From: Streptomyces sp. CBMA291
GTDB taxonomy: Bacteria > Actinomycetota > Actinomycetes > Streptomycetales > Streptomycetaceae
NCBI RefSeq assembly: GCF_014596525.1
Contig: NZ_MSJP01000022.1
Span: 148,550-212,549, forward strand
Length of the DNA stretch: 64,000 nucleotides
Reading direction: 5' to 3'
Part shown: positions 38,804 through 47,636 of the stretch, piece by piece
Numbering within the stretch: the stretch's first letter is position 1
How the letters are laid out: each line of letters starts with the position of its first letter
Translations under genes and position numbers: made by a program
Notes under the pieces: model-generated
Database searches by the model: none
Told to the model about the DNA's origin: nothing
Seen by the model: only the letters and a program-made list of their open reading frames with translations

Positions 38804-38833
38804 TTGACAATCGTTTCCAGTTTTGTTGAAAAT
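38804..38833 (+). promoter_or_regulatory. znuA promoter, -35 TTGACA / -10 GAAAAT
   Basis: Consensus -35 TTGACA (38804-38809) and GAAAAT (38828-38833) with 18-bp spacing. Transcription would begin at about 38840, at the ATG itself, so the mRNA would be leaderless, which agrees with the absence of a ribosome site. Both hexamers lie inside the Zur boxes. Confidence 0.55.
38805..38819. promoter_or_regulatory. Zur box 1
   Basis: TGACAATCGTTTCCA, whose reverse complement is TGGAAACGATTGTCA, close to the Streptomyces Zur consensus TGAAAATGATTTTCA (from memory). It overlaps the znuA -35 element; zinc-loaded Zur bound here would block RNA polymerase. Confidence 0.7.
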
Positions 38834-38841
38834 GAGTGTCA
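38827..38841. promoter_or_regulatory. Zur box 2
   Basis: TGAAAATGAGTGTCA matches the left half of the Zur consensus perfectly. It overlaps the -10 element and the znuA start codon, 22 bp (two helical turns) from box 1. Confidence 0.75.
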
Positions 38842-39812
38842 TGAACATACGCCGTCCGATACCCAGCGCCGCCCTCGCCGGAGCCGTCGCACTCGGTGTG
38901 CTGACCCTCTCCGCCTGCGCCGGAACCTCCGACGCGGCCGACAAGGGCGGCGGCGGCAAGCTGGAGGTCGTGGCGTCGTTCTACCCGCTCCAGTACCTGG
39001 CCGAGGAGATAGGCGGCGACCACATAACCGTCGACACCCTCACCAAGCCCGGCGTCGAGCCCCATGACCTGGAGCTCAAGCCCCGCCAGATCGGGGCGCT
39101 CGGCAAGGCCGACGTCCTCCTCTACCTCAAGGGCATCCAGCCCGCCGTCGACGAGGCCATCGCCCTCGCCGAGGTGAAGAACACGGTCGACGCGGCCACC
39201 CTCACCACCCTCGAACGGCACGGCACCGGCGCGGGCCACGACCACGGCCACGCCGACGAGGAAGCCGGCCACGACCACGGCTCCGAGGCGGGCTCCGACC
39301 CCCACGTCTGGCTCGACCCGGTGAAGTACGCCGAGATCGCCCGGGGCGTCGGCGCCGTCCTGGAGAAGGCCGACCCCGGCCACGCGGCCGACTACGCGAA
39401 GAACACCACCGCCCTGGTGGCGAAGCTCGACGCGCTGGACGCCGACTTCGCGAAGGGCCTGGAGAACACGGCCACCCGGACCTTCGTCACCACCCACTCC
39501 GCCTTCGGCTACCTCGCCGAGCGGTACGGGCTCGACCAGGAGGGCATCTCCGGCGTCGACCCCGAGTCCGAGCCCAGCCCCGCCCGGATCAAGGAGATCC
39601 AGGACATCGCGGCGAGGGACAAGGTCACGACCGTCTTCTTCGAGACCCTCGCGAGCGACAAGACCGCCAGGACCCTCGCGGGCGACACCGGTCTGAGGAC
39701 CGATGTGCTCGACCCGCTGGAGGGCATCACGGACCGGTCGAAGGGCGCCGACTACCTCCAGGTCATGCGCTCCAACCTCGCCGCGCTCCAGAAGGCCCTC
39801 GGCGCCAAGTGA
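38841..39812 (+). CDS. znuA: Zinc ABC transporter, substrate-binding lipoprotein
   Basis: 323-residue lipoprotein that captures Zn(II) outside the membrane. Lipobox LSACAG (Cys about 26), a cluster A-I fold (VVASFYPLQYLAEEIGGD), the zinc His in GVEPHDLELKP, a His/Asp/Glu-rich loop (GHDHGHADEEAGHDHG, about 131-146) that collects zinc, SDPHVWLDP with the second His, TTHSAFGYLAERYGL with the third, and FFETLAS with the acidic ligand. Start: ATG at 38841 (MNIRRPIPSA) is favoured because a leaderless transcript is predicted; ATG at 38832 is possible. First gene of znuA-znuC-znuB-zur. Confidence 0.95.
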   Translation: MNIRRPIPSAALAGAVALGVLTLSACAGTSDAADKGGGGKLEVVASFYPLQYLAEEIGGDHITVDTLTKPGVEPHDLELKPRQIGALGKADVLLYLKGIQPAVDEAIALAEVKNTVDAATLTTLERHGTGAGHDHGHADEEAGHDHGSEAGSDPHVWLDPVKYAEIARGVGAVLEKADPGHAADYAKNTTALVAKLDALDADFAKGLENTATRTFVTTHSAFGYLAERYGLDQEGISGVDPESEPSPARIKEIQDIAARDKVTTVFFETLASDKTARTLAGDTGLRTDVLDPLEGITDRSKGADYLQVMRSNLAALQKALGAK

Positions 39813-39838
39813 CCCCCGCAACCCAGGAGGTGTCCGTC

Positions 39839-40603
39839 ATGGACACGGAACCCGTCATCTCCGTCCGCGGCGCCTCCGCGGCCCTCGGCGCACGCCCCGT
39901 GCTGCGCGGCGTCGACCTCACCGTCCAGCGGGGCGAGGTCGTCGCCCTGCTCGGCGCCAACGGCTCCGGCAAGTCCACCGCCGTCCGCTCGATCATCGGC
40001 CAGGTGCCGCTGACCGGCGGCACGATCGAACTCTTCGGCACCGACCGCAGGCGGTTCCGCGACTGGGCCCGGGTCGGCTACGTGCCGCAGCGCACCACCG
40101 CCGCCGGTGGCGTCCCCGCCACCATCCGCGAGGTCGTCGCCTCCGGACGGCTCTCCCGCCGCCCCTTCGGCTGGCTCACCCGGCGCGACCGGGCCGCCGT
40201 CGACCGGGCCGTCGACCTCGTCGGGCTCGCCGACCGCGCCGACGACTCCGTCTCCGCGCTCTCCGGCGGCCAGCACCAGCGGGTCCTGATCGCCCGCGCG
40301 CTCGCCTCCGAGCCCGAGCTGCTGATCATGGACGAGCCGATGGCCGGCGTGGACCTCGCCAGCCAGGAGATCCTCGCCTCGACCCTGCGCGAGCAGGTCG
40401 CGGGCGGCACCTCGGTCCTCCTCGTCCTGCACGAGCTGGGCCCCCTGGAGCCGCTGATCGACCGGGCGGTGGTGCTCCGCGACGGCTGTGTCGTCCACGA
40501 CGGGCCGCCGCCCGAGGCCGTCGGGCAGCACGCGCTGCCCGGCCACGACCACGTACATCCGCACGCGGCCGGAGAGCCGCTCCGCACGGGACTGCTGACC
40601 TGA
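39839..40603 (+). CDS. znuC: Zinc ABC transporter, ATP-binding protein
   Basis: 254-residue ATPase with Walker A LLGANGSGKST, Q-loop GYVPQRT, signature ALSGGQHQRVLIAR, Walker B LLIMDEPMAGVD and the H-loop LVLHELG. It drives zinc import through ZnuB. The ATG at 39839 is chosen because GGAGG lies 8 bases upstream; a GTG at 39809 is also in frame. A His-rich C-terminus (GHDHVHPHAAGE) may bind zinc. 26 bp after znuA. Confidence 0.95.
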   Translation: MDTEPVISVRGASAALGARPVLRGVDLTVQRGEVVALLGANGSGKSTAVRSIIGQVPLTGGTIELFGTDRRRFRDWARVGYVPQRTTAAGGVPATIREVVASGRLSRRPFGWLTRRDRAAVDRAVDLVGLADRADDSVSALSGGQHQRVLIARALASEPELLIMDEPMAGVDLASQEILASTLREQVAGGTSVLLVLHELGPLEPLIDRAVVLRDGCVVHDGPPPEAVGQHALPGHDHVHPHAAGEPLRTGLLT

Positions 40604-40605
40604 CC

Positions 40606-41499
40606 ATGGAATTCCTCGAACCGGCCTTCATGCGGCGGGCGCTGCTCGCCGCCGTGCTCGTCGGCATCACCGCCCCCGCCGTCGGCGTCTACCTCGTCCA
40701 GCGCCGCCAGGCCCTGATGGGCGACGGCATCGGCCACGTCGCCATGACCGGAGTCGGCCTCGGCTTCCTCCTCAACTCCAGCCCCGTCTGGATGGCCACC
40801 CTGGTCGCCGTCGCGGGTTCGGTGGCGATGGAGCTGATCAGGGCGTACGGGAAGACCCGCGGCGATCTCGCGCTCGCGCTGCTCTTCTACGGCGGCATGG
40901 CAGGCGGCGTGCTCCTCATCAACCTGTCGCCGACCGGCTCCAACGCCAACCTCAGCTCGTACCTCTTCGGCTCGCTCTCCACGGTCTCCCCCGCCGACAT
41001 CACCGCGATCGGGATCCTGGCCGCCTTCGTCGTCCTGGTCACCGTCGGACTGCGCCGCCAGCTCTTCGCCGTCAGCCAGGACGAGGAGTTCGCCCGGGTC
41101 ACCGGTCTGCCGGTGCGCCTCCTGAACCTGCTGATCGCGGTCACCGCCGCGGTGACCGTCACGGTCGCCATGCGGGTGGTCGGCCTGCTGCTGGTCAGCG
41201 CGCTCATGGTGGTGCCGGTGGCGGCGGCCCAGCAGCTGACGAAGTCCTTCCGGGCCACCTTCGTCCTCGCGGTGGCGACCGGCATCGCCGTCACCCTGGC
41301 GGGCACGGTCACCTCGTACTACCAGGACGTGCCGCCGGGCGCGACGATCGTCCTGTACGCCATCGGGGTCTTCGCCCTCCTGACGCTGCTCGCCACGCCG
41401 CTGGCCAAACGGCGGGCCCGCGCCGCCGAGGCGGCCACGGCCGCCTGTGACGTCCCGGTTCCGGCAGGTCGGCGACCGGGCGACGATGTGAAGGTCTGA
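40606..41499 (+). CDS. znuB: Zinc ABC transporter, permease
   Basis: 297-residue inner-membrane channel of the ABC-3 family with about eight or nine helices. It starts MEFLEPAFMRRALLAAVL and shows the family stretches GVYLVQRRQALMGDGIGHVA and VGLLLVSALMVVPVAAAQQL. Its start lies 2 bp after the znuC stop, so translation is coupled. The tail ends in a short charged stretch. Confidence 0.95.
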   Translation: MEFLEPAFMRRALLAAVLVGITAPAVGVYLVQRRQALMGDGIGHVAMTGVGLGFLLNSSPVWMATLVAVAGSVAMELIRAYGKTRGDLALALLFYGGMAGGVLLINLSPTGSNANLSSYLFGSLSTVSPADITAIGILAAFVVLVTVGLRRQLFAVSQDEEFARVTGLPVRLLNLLIAVTAAVTVTVAMRVVGLLLVSALMVVPVAAAQQLTKSFRATFVLAVATGIAVTLAGTVTSYYQDVPPGATIVLYAIGVFALLTLLATPLAKRRARAAEAATAACDVPVPAGRRPGDDVKV

Positions 41500-41570
41500 T
41501 CCGCTCACCTCGTCGGTCCACGGGGGGCTGGCAGAATGGCGGGGGCAGACAAGCATCCAAGGAGGCCCCC

Positions 41571-41981
41571 GTGGTGACGGCAGGACCCCCCGTACGAGGC
41601 CGTTCGACCAAGCAGCGGGCCGCGGTGTCGGCGGCGCTGAACGAGGTGGACGAGTTCCGCAGCGCCCAGGAGCTGCACGACATGCTCAAGCACCGCGGCG
41701 ACTCGGTCGGCCTCACCACCGTCTACCGCACGCTTCAGTCCCTCGCGGACGCGGGCGAGGTCGACGCCCTGCGCACCAGCGAGGGCGAGACGGTCTACCG
41801 CCGCTGTTCGACCGGCGACCACCACCACCATCTGGTCTGCCGCGTCTGCGGCAAGGCGGTGGAGGTGGAGGGCCCGATGGTGGAGCAGTGGGCCGAGGCG
41901 GTCGCCGCGGAGCACGGCTTCGTGAACGTGGCGCACACGGTGGAGATCTTCGGGACCTGCGCGGAGTGCGCGGAGAAGTGA
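41571..41981 (+). CDS. zur: Fur-family zinc uptake regulator
   Basis: 136-residue repressor. Winged helix RSTKQRAAVSAALNEVDEFR and GLTTVYRTLQSLADAGEV (recognition helix about residues 46-58), dimer/zinc domain with the H-cluster STGDHHHHLVCRVCGKAVEV, and a structural zinc site formed by CRVCG and GTCAECAE. With zinc it would shut off znuACB through the two boxes at 38805-38841; it is in the same operon (71 bp after znuB), giving negative feedback. GTG start with AAGGAGG upstream. Confidence 0.95.
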   Translation: MVTAGPPVRGRSTKQRAAVSAALNEVDEFRSAQELHDMLKHRGDSVGLTTVYRTLQSLADAGEVDALRTSEGETVYRRCSTGDHHHHLVCRVCGKAVEVEGPMVEQWAEAVAAEHGFVNVAHTVEIFGTCAECAEK

Positions 41982-41991
41982 CCCGACGGAC

Positions 41992-42033
41992 GCGAGAGGG
42001 GCCCGTACCGGCATCGGTACGGGCCCCTCTCGC
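41992..42033. terminator. Strong bidirectional terminator
   Basis: A 19-bp perfect stem (GCGAGAGGGGCCCGTACCG and its complement) with a 4-base loop lies between convergent zur and uppS. Confidence 0.92.
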
Positions 42034-42106
42034 ATGGGTCGCGGGGGCCGGGTCAGGCCTCTTCGCGTACGCCCCGGGCGGTCGGGTCGGGCCGGGTCGG
42101 GTCGGG

Positions 42107-42937
42107 TCAGGCCTTGTCGAGGACGGCCAGGTCCGCCGGGTCGACGCCGCCGAAGCGCCGGTCCCGGGAGGCGTACTCGACGCAGGCGCGCCACAGGTCG
42201 CGGCGGTCGAAGTCCGGCCACAGCACGTCCTGGAAGATCATCTCGGCGTAGCTGCTCTGCCAGATCAGATAGTTGGAGGTGCGCTGCTCGCCGCTGGGGC
42301 GCAGGAAGAGGTCGACGTCCGGCATGTCCGGGTAGTAGAGGTACTTCTGGAAGGTCTTCTCGTTGACCTTCGACGGGTCGAGCCGGCCCGCCGCGACCTC
42401 CTCGGCGATCCTCTTGGCCGCGTCGGCGATCTCCGCGCGACCGCCGTAGTTGACGCAGAAGTACAGGGTCATGGCGTCGTTGCCGACGGTCTGCTCCTGG
42501 GCGATCTGGAGCTCCTGGACGACCGACTTCCACATCTTGGGCATCCGGCCGACCCAGCGGATCCGGATGCCGAGTTCGTCCATCTCGTCGCGGCGGCGGC
42601 GGATGACGTCCCGGTTGAAGTTCATCAGGAAGCGCACCTCGTCGGGCGAGCGCTTCCAGTTCTCGGTGGAGAAGGCGTAGAGGGAGAGGTTCTTGACCCC
42701 CATCTCCAGGCAGCCCTTGAGCACGTCGAGGACGACGCCCTCGCCGACCTTGTGGCCCTCGGTGCGGGGCAGTCCGCGCTCCTTGGCCCAGCGTCCGTTG
42801 CCGTCCATCACGCAGGCCACGTGATTCGGCACCAGCTCCGGCGGGAGCTTCGGCGGGCGGGCGCCGGACGGGTGCGGTTCGGGGAGCTTGTACTCCCGGC
42901 GCTGCCGCCCGAGGATTCCGCGTCGTGCGATGGCCAT
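42107..42937 (-). CDS. uppS: Isoprenyl (polyprenyl) diphosphate synthase, UppS family
   Basis: 276-residue cis-prenyltransferase making the polyprenyl carrier lipid for cell-wall synthesis. Conserved [20 protein letters not shown] (about residue 42, with the catalytic Asp), [18 protein letters not shown], and the C-terminal [20 protein letters not shown] / FQDVLWPDF block. It starts 13 bp after recO and is surely in one operon with it. Streptomyces often have two such enzymes; this is the one in the recO neighbourhood. Confidence 0.95.
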   Translation of the reverse strand: MAIARRGILGRQRREYKLPEPHPSGARPPKLPPELVPNHVACVMDGNGRWAKERGLPRTEGHKVGEGVVLDVLKGCLEMGVKNLSLYAFSTENWKRSPDEVRFLMNFNRDVIRRRRDEMDELGIRIRWVGRMPKMWKSVVQELQIAQEQTVGNDAMTLYFCVNYGGRAEIADAAKRIAEEVAAGRLDPSKVNEKTFQKYLYYPDMPDVDLFLRPSGEQRTSNYLIWQSSYAEMIFQDVLWPDFDRRDLWRACVEYASRDRRFGGVDPADLAVLDKA

Positions 42938-42950
42938 GGCGATGGATCTC

Positions 42951-43700
42951 CTAGCTCTTCTCTACGTACCGCAGGGAACGCAGTCCGCGCTCCAGATGCC
43001 AGTGCAGATAGGCGGACACCAGTCCGCTGCCCTCCCGGACGTGACGCGGCTCGCACGCGTCCGCCGTCGCCCAGTCGCCGGTGAGCAGCGCGCTGAGCAG
43101 GCCGATGGCCTCCGCAGAGGGTACGACGCTCCCGGGCACCCGGCAGTCCGCGCAGACGACCCCGCCGGCCGCGACCGAGAAGAACCGGTTGGGTCCGGGC
43201 AGCCCGCAGCGGGCACAGTCGTCGAAGCTGGGCGCGTAGCCGTTCACCGCGAGGGAGCGGAGGAGGAAGGCGTCGAGGATGAGATGAGGGGCGTGCTCGC
43301 CCCGGGCGAGGGTCCGCAGCCCGCCCACGAGCAGCAGATACTGCTGGACGGCGGGCTCGCCCTCGTGGTCGGTGAAGCGCTCGGCGGTCTCCAGCATGGC
43401 GGTGCCCGCGGTGTAGCGGGCGTAGTCGGTGACGATCCCGCCGCCGTAGGGGGCGATGGTCTCGCTCTGGGTGCAGAGCGGCAGGGTGCGTCCGACCAGT
43501 TCACTCCCCCGGGCGAAGAACTGCACGTCGACATGGGAGAACGGTTCGAGTCTCGCGCCGAATTTGGACTTGGTCCGCCGGACGCCCCGGGCGACGGCCC
43601 GGACGCGTCCGTGGCTCCGGGTGAGGAGGGTGATGATGCGGTCCGCTTCGCCCAGCTTCTGGGTGCGCAGCACGATGCCGTCGTCGCGGAACAGACTCAT
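42951..43700 (-). CDS. recO: DNA repair protein RecO
   Basis: 249-residue mediator that helps load RecA at gaps. An N-terminal OB-fold ([20 protein letters not shown]) and [21 protein letters not shown] are typical, and a C-terminal zinc finger uses [10 protein letters not shown] and CADC. It heads the recO-uppS pair; the same pair is found in mycobacteria. Confidence 0.95.
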   Translation of the reverse strand: MSLFRDDGIVLRTQKLGEADRIITLLTRSHGRVRAVARGVRRTKSKFGARLEPFSHVDVQFFARGSELVGRTLPLCTQSETIAPYGGGIVTDYARYTAGTAMLETAERFTDHEGEPAVQQYLLLVGGLRTLARGEHAPHLILDAFLLRSLAVNGYAPSFDDCARCGLPGPNRFFSVAAGGVVCADCRVPGSVVPSAEAIGLLSALLTGDWATADACEPRHVREGSGLVSAYLHWHLERGLRSLRYVEKS

Positions 43701-43867
43701 GGGGCCATTCTCGCGTACGGGAGGAGGGGCGCCGGACCCGGTGGCCGATGGCGCCCCGGGGGGCCCGCGGCGGGCGGATCGAGCGCTTAGGTTACCTTGG
43801 GGAAGTCATAAGATCGCCTTATGGGTCCATAGGTCAGGGGCGGGTACCGTCCTCGACCCGGCATTAT

Positions 43868-43881
43868 TTAGGGTGGCCTAA
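43868..43881. promoter_or_regulatory. Iron box (IdeR/DmdR1 type) before the ferredoxin reductase
   Basis: TTAGGGTGGCCTAA (5-bp TTAGG/CCTAA arms) matches the core of the TTAGGTTAGGCTnnCCTAA iron-regulator box known in actinobacteria. A half-site-like TTAGGTTACCTTGGGG lies 80 bp upstream (43787-43802). Repression under iron sufficiency is inferred. Confidence 0.6.
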
Positions 43882-43927
43882 GTGTCGGCGGCTTCGCCGC
43901 CACGTCGTTTGCGAAGGGAACCCAGTC

Positions 43928-45298
43928 ATGCCCCGCCCCCTCCGGGTCGCGATCGTCGGCGCCGGCCCTGCCGGAATCTACGCCGCCGACGCGCTGCTGA
44001 AGTCCGCGGCCGCCGCCGAGCCGGGCGTGTCCATCGACCTCTTCGAGCGGATGCCCGCCCCCTTCGGTCTCATCCGCTACGGCGTCGCCCCCGACCACCC
44101 CCGCATCAAGGGCATCATCACCGCCCTCCACCAGGTCCTCGACAAGCCGCAGGTGCGCCTCTTCGGCAACATCGACTACGGCACCGACGTGCACCTGGAC
44201 GATCTGCGCGCCTTCTACGACGCCGTGATCTTCTCCACCGGCGCGATGGCCGACCGCCCGCTGAGCATCCCGGGCGTGGAGCTGGACGGCTCGTACGGCG
44301 CCGCCGACTTCGCCTCCTGGTACGACGGCCACCCCGACGTCCCGCGCACCTGGCCGCTCGAAGCGGAGAAGGTCGCCGTCCTCGGCGTGGGCAACGTGGC
44401 CCTCGACATCGCCCGCATCCTCGCCAAGACCGCCGAGGAGCTGCTGCCGACCGAGATCCCGGCCAACGTCCACGAGGGCCTCAGGGCCAACAAGGCCGTC
44501 GAGATCCACGTCTTCGGCCGTCGCGGTCCGGCCCAGGCCAAGTTCAGCCCCATGGAGCTGCGCGAGCTGGACCACTCGCCGAACATCGAGGTCATCGTCA
44601 ACCCCGAGGACATCGACTACGACGAGGGCTCGATCGCCGAGCGGCGCAAGAACAAGCAGACCGACATGGTCGCCAAGACCCTGGAGAACTGGGCGATCCG
44701 CGATGTCGGCGACCGCCCGCACAAGCTCTTCCTGCACTTCTTCGAGTCGCCCGTCGAGATCCTCGGCGAGGACGGCCGGGTCGTCGGTCTGCGCACCGAG
44801 CGCACCGGGCTGGACGGCACGGGGAACGTGAAGGGCACCGGCGCCACCACCGACTGGGACGTCAGTGCGGTCTACCGCGCGGTCGGCTACCTCTCCGACG
44901 AGCTGCCCAAGCTGCCCTGGGACACCGCGAGCGGCACCGTCCCCGACCAGGGCGGCCGGGTCGTGGAGGAGACCGGCGAGCACATGGCCTCCACCTATGT
45001 CACCGGCTGGATCCGGCGCGGTCCGGTCGGCCTCATCGGCCACACCAAGGGCGACGCCAACGAGACCGTGGCGAACCTCCTGGACGACTTCGCCCACGGA
45101 CGCCTGCTGACCCCCGACGCCCCGGAGGAGGACGCCGTGGTGGCCTTCCTGAAGGCCCAGGGGCTCACGTACACGACGTGGGAGGGCTGGTACGCCCTGG
45201 ACGCGGCGGAGAAGGCGCTCGGCGAGCCGCAGGGCCGCGAGCGCGTGAAGATCGTCGAGCGCGAGGACATGCTGCGCGCGAGCGGCGCCATCGGCTGA
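43928..45298 (+). CDS. Ferredoxin--NADP+ reductase, FprA/adrenodoxin reductase type
   Basis: 456-residue FAD enzyme transferring electrons between NADPH and ferredoxin. N-terminal FAD motif RVAIVGAGPAGIYAADALL, then FERMPAPFGLIRYGVAPDHP (about residue 39), the NADPH motif VAVLGVGNVALDIARIL (about 150), the 2'-phosphate-binding HVFGRRGPAQAKFS, and the C-terminal GWIRRGPVGLIGHTKGDANE. All are hallmarks of the mycobacterial FprA family. It stands alone, preceded by an iron box. ATG at 43928 with AAGGGA upstream. Confidence 0.93.
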   Translation: MPRPLRVAIVGAGPAGIYAADALLKSAAAAEPGVSIDLFERMPAPFGLIRYGVAPDHPRIKGIITALHQVLDKPQVRLFGNIDYGTDVHLDDLRAFYDAVIFSTGAMADRPLSIPGVELDGSYGAADFASWYDGHPDVPRTWPLEAEKVAVLGVGNVALDIARILAKTAEELLPTEIPANVHEGLRANKAVEIHVFGRRGPAQAKFSPMELRELDHSPNIEVIVNPEDIDYDEGSIAERRKNKQTDMVAKTLENWAIRDVGDRPHKLFLHFFESPVEILGEDGRVVGLRTERTGLDGTGNVKGTGATTDWDVSAVYRAVGYLSDELPKLPWDTASGTVPDQGGRVVEETGEHMASTYVTGWIRRGPVGLIGHTKGDANETVANLLDDFAHGRLLTPDAPEEDAVVAFLKAQGLTYTTWEGWYALDAAEKALGEPQGRERVKIVEREDMLRASGAIG

Positions 45299-45314
45299 CG
45301 GCCCCGGCACGGCC

Positions 45315-45373
45315 GACGGCTCCGGCCCCCGCCCCGCCTCCTCCGGGAGGACGGGGCGGGGGCCGGAGCCGTC
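45315..45373. terminator. Very strong bidirectional terminator
   Basis: A 22-bp perfect stem (left arm 45315-45336, right arm 45352-45373) lies between the convergent reductase and TerB-like genes. The loop itself contains a short CCTCC/GGAGG pairing. Confidence 0.9.
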
Positions 45374-45420
45374 ACGCGTTTCTTCACACGGTCGTACGAA
45401 CCAAGCCCCAAGTCCCTCCA

Positions 45421-45480
45421 TACGGGCCGGGGTTCACGGCACCGTACGGGCCGGGGTTCACGGCACCGTACGGGCCGAGG
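45421..45480. repeat. 24-bp tandem repeat across the TerB-like gene stop
   Basis: Two and a half copies of a 24-bp unit (TACGGGCCGGGGTTCACGGC plus ACCG) at 45421, 45445 and 45469. The TerB-like gene ends inside it, so copy-number change could shift its C-terminus. Confidence 0.8.
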
Positions 45481-46150
45481 CGAGGAGGCGGGCCACGTCG
45501 CCGGGGTCCAGGGCGAGGGCGGTGCCCACGGTGGCCAGGACCTCCCGCTCGGAGGGGGTGTAGGCCCCGTCGGCGAGGGCGATCCTGGCGGCCTGGAGCA
45601 GGATCGCCTCGCGCCCGGCGGCGGCCAGATGCGGGGCGAGCGGCTCCAGGGCCTCGTGCAGCTCGATCGCGAGGAGCGCCCCCTCGGGGTTCACCTCGGG
45701 CATGAAGCGGCCCGTGTCGGCCTCCAGGGCCTCCACCAGGTCGACGAGTTGGGCGGCCGTGCACTCGGCGAAGCCGGCGGACCTGACCGCGTCGACGGCC
45801 CGGTCCAGGGCCTCGCGCGAGTCGGTGCCGCCGGCCGCGAGCACCGCCAGGGCGACGGTGTGCACGGCGTCCCTGAGCATCGCGGCGAAGCGGCCGGTCG
45901 TCGGGGAGTCGAGCACCTCCGTGCCGAAGTGCGTGTGGCAGGCGGCGCATTCGACGACGGGGCCCGTACAGCCCCGGGGCAGGACCGGGACGCCGAGGAC
46001 GGCGAACCGGCGGCGGCCGGTGCGCCGCCGGTAGTTGCGGTCGCCCCCGCACTCCTCGCAGAAGAACTCGCCGTCTCCGACGGTGTTCCAGGAGGTACGG
46101 ATTCCGCAGACGCCCACTTTTCCACCACGTGAATTCCGGGCAGACCGCAC
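45458..46150 (-). CDS. TerB-like domain protein with N-terminal zinc ribbon
   Basis: 230-residue cytoplasmic protein. An N-terminal zinc ribbon uses CEECGGDRNYRRR and, after 25 residues, CAACHTHFGTEVL. A helical TerB-type domain follows (LRDAVHTVALAVLAAGG ... EVNPEGALLAIELHEALEPL ... IALADGAYTPSEREVLATVG) with the conserved acidic pair typical of tellurite-resistance/DnaJ-associated TerB. Likely a regulatory or stress protein; exact role unknown. The GTG at 46150 is chosen because GAGGAGG lies 5 bases upstream. Confidence 0.83.
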   Translation of the reverse strand: MRSARNSRGGKVGVCGIRTSWNTVGDGEFFCEECGGDRNYRRRTGRRRFAVLGVPVLPRGCTGPVVECAACHTHFGTEVLDSPTTGRFAAMLRDAVHTVALAVLAAGGTDSREALDRAVDAVRSAGFAECTAAQLVDLVEALEADTGRFMPEVNPEGALLAIELHEALEPLAPHLAAAGREAILLQAARIALADGAYTPSEREVLATVGTALALDPGDVARLLASARTVP

Positions 46151-46194
46151 ACGCACCTCCTCGACGGCCCGGCTGCACTGCCGGTGTTGGCGTG

Positions 46195-46223
46195 ATGTTA
46201 GCCACATCCTCGATGTGGCGTCA
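46195..46223 (-). promoter_or_regulatory. Promoter with operator palindrome before the TerB-like gene
   Basis: On the minus strand TGACGC, a 17-bp spacer and TAACAT fit a sigma-70-type promoter. The spacer is almost filled by the perfect inverted repeat GCCACATC-n3-GATGTGGC (46201-46219). The geometry suggests a repressor that excludes RNA polymerase; the regulator is unknown. Confidence 0.5.
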
Positions 46224-46271
46224 GCACCCCGTCAGCACTTCGCCGTGGAGATGGCCGAGACGCGCCTTCGT

Positions 46272-47636
46272 TCAGGAGGTGCGGCGGCGGTACTTCGCGA
46301 AGCCCAGGAAGCCTCCGCCGACGACGACCGCGGCGGCCGCGACGCCGATCACGACGGGTCCGACGGACGAACCGGTCGAGGCGAGGTCACCCTCGGGGGT
46401 GGCGGACGGCGCCTCGGTGGGCGTCGCGGCCGGGGCCGGGGCGGACTCGGTCTCCTCCGGCGTGCCGGGGGTGGCCGGGCTGGACGGGGAGGCGGAGCCG
46501 CTGGGCGACTCGGTGGCGCCCGGCGTCTCGCCGCCCTCGCTGGGGGTGGCCCCGGGGACGGGCTCGGAGGTGGTGGCCGAGGGGGTGGGGGCGGGGGTCT
46601 CGGTCGGCTTGGGGGTCTCCGGGGTGATGACCGGGCCGGGGGTGACCTTGCCGGGGAGGCAGCCGGTGAAGTTCATCTGGTGCGTCTCGGCGCCGGGGAT
46701 GGTCTTCAGGGTCTCGGCGATGACGGAGCCGTTGACGTGCCCGGGGCCGTAGCCGCCCTCGCTGCCCATGGAGACGGTGGCGTTGGGCGCGAAGATCGTG
46801 CCCGGCCACGAGGAGTAGTTCTTCTTCACGGTCTCGGCCTGCGGGAAGTTCCAGAGCAGCTTGGAGCGGACCTGCTTGAAGGCGGCGCTGCCGGAGTTGT
46901 AGTCGTCCTGGACGTAGCCGTTGGACTGCTCGTCCCAGATCCACACGCCGTAGGTGGGCTTGGCCTGCATGTTGTACGAGCCGCCGAGGACGTTCACCAG
47001 GGTGGAGGAACCGGCCGGGACCTTGATCGAGATGGCGCCGGCCTTCTCCAGGTCGGCGGCGTTGATCGCGAAGACGTTCAGCTTGGCGTCGGTGCCGGTG
47101 AGGAAGACGCCCTGCTCGCTCGCGGAGACCTCGCCGTTGGGCTTGACGCCCGCCCAGCCCGCGGAGAGGACCCGCAGCCCGGCGAACTCCTTGCCGAAGT
47201 CGATCGGCGAGGGGCCTTCCTTGACCTTGTTGCCGTCGACGCCGAAGCCCTGGCCCTGGGTCGCGCGGTTGACGACCTTGCGGGCGATGCCGGTGCCGTT
47301 GTCGAGGACGACGCCGTTCGCGTAGAGCGTGCCGCCGACGACGAGGCTGCGGCCGTCGGGCAGTTGGGCGAGGTCGGCGGCGGTCAGCTGGTGGCCGATG
47401 GAGAAGCCCGAGGGCCGCTTGGGGTCACCGAAGGTGGCGTCGCCGCCGACGGCGACCGCGCCCTCGGAGTCCGAGTGGCGGACGGAGTCCTTCTCGACGA
47501 ACTCGGCGTAGTGGCCGGCGATGCCGAGTGGATTCGTCACGCACTCCGTCGTGGTCGTGGCGGAAGCCACGGGGGCCCAGGTGAGGGCGGCGCCTGTAAC
47601 GGCGAGAACGGCGGCCACGGCAGCGGTCGTGCGCAT
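46272..47636 (-). CDS. Choice-of-anchor-A family surface protein with LAxTG sorting signal
   Basis: 454-residue wall protein. Signal peptide (MRTTAAVAAVLAVTGAALTW, cleaved near ASA), a choice-of-anchor-A beta-helix-like domain (about 30-325) with NPLGIAGHYAEFV at its start and WPGTIFAPNATVSMGSEGGY near its end, a Pro/Thr/Ser/Glu-rich wall-spanning linker (about 335-420), then LASTG, a hydrophobic helix and KYRRRTS. LAxTG signals are recognised by class E sortases in Streptomyces. No class E sortase is in the window; the class F gene at 19866 is 27 kb away. ATG with GGAG 8 bases upstream. Confidence 0.9.
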   Translation of the reverse strand: MRTTAAVAAVLAVTGAALTWAPVASATTTTECVTNPLGIAGHYAEFVEKDSVRHSDSEGAVAVGGDATFGDPKRPSGFSIGHQLTAADLAQLPDGRSLVVGGTLYANGVVLDNGTGIARKVVNRATQGQGFGVDGNKVKEGPSPIDFGKEFAGLRVLSAGWAGVKPNGEVSASEQGVFLTGTDAKLNVFAINAADLEKAGAISIKVPAGSSTLVNVLGGSYNMQAKPTYGVWIWDEQSNGYVQDDYNSGSAAFKQVRSKLLWNFPQAETVKKNYSSWPGTIFAPNATVSMGSEGGYGPGHVNGSVIAETLKTIPGAETHQMNFTGCLPGKVTPGPVITPETPKPTETPAPTPSATTSEPVPGATPSEGGETPGATESPSGSASPSSPATPGTPEETESAPAPAATPTEAPSATPEGDLASTGSSVGPVVIGVAAAAVVVGGGFLGFAKYRRRTS

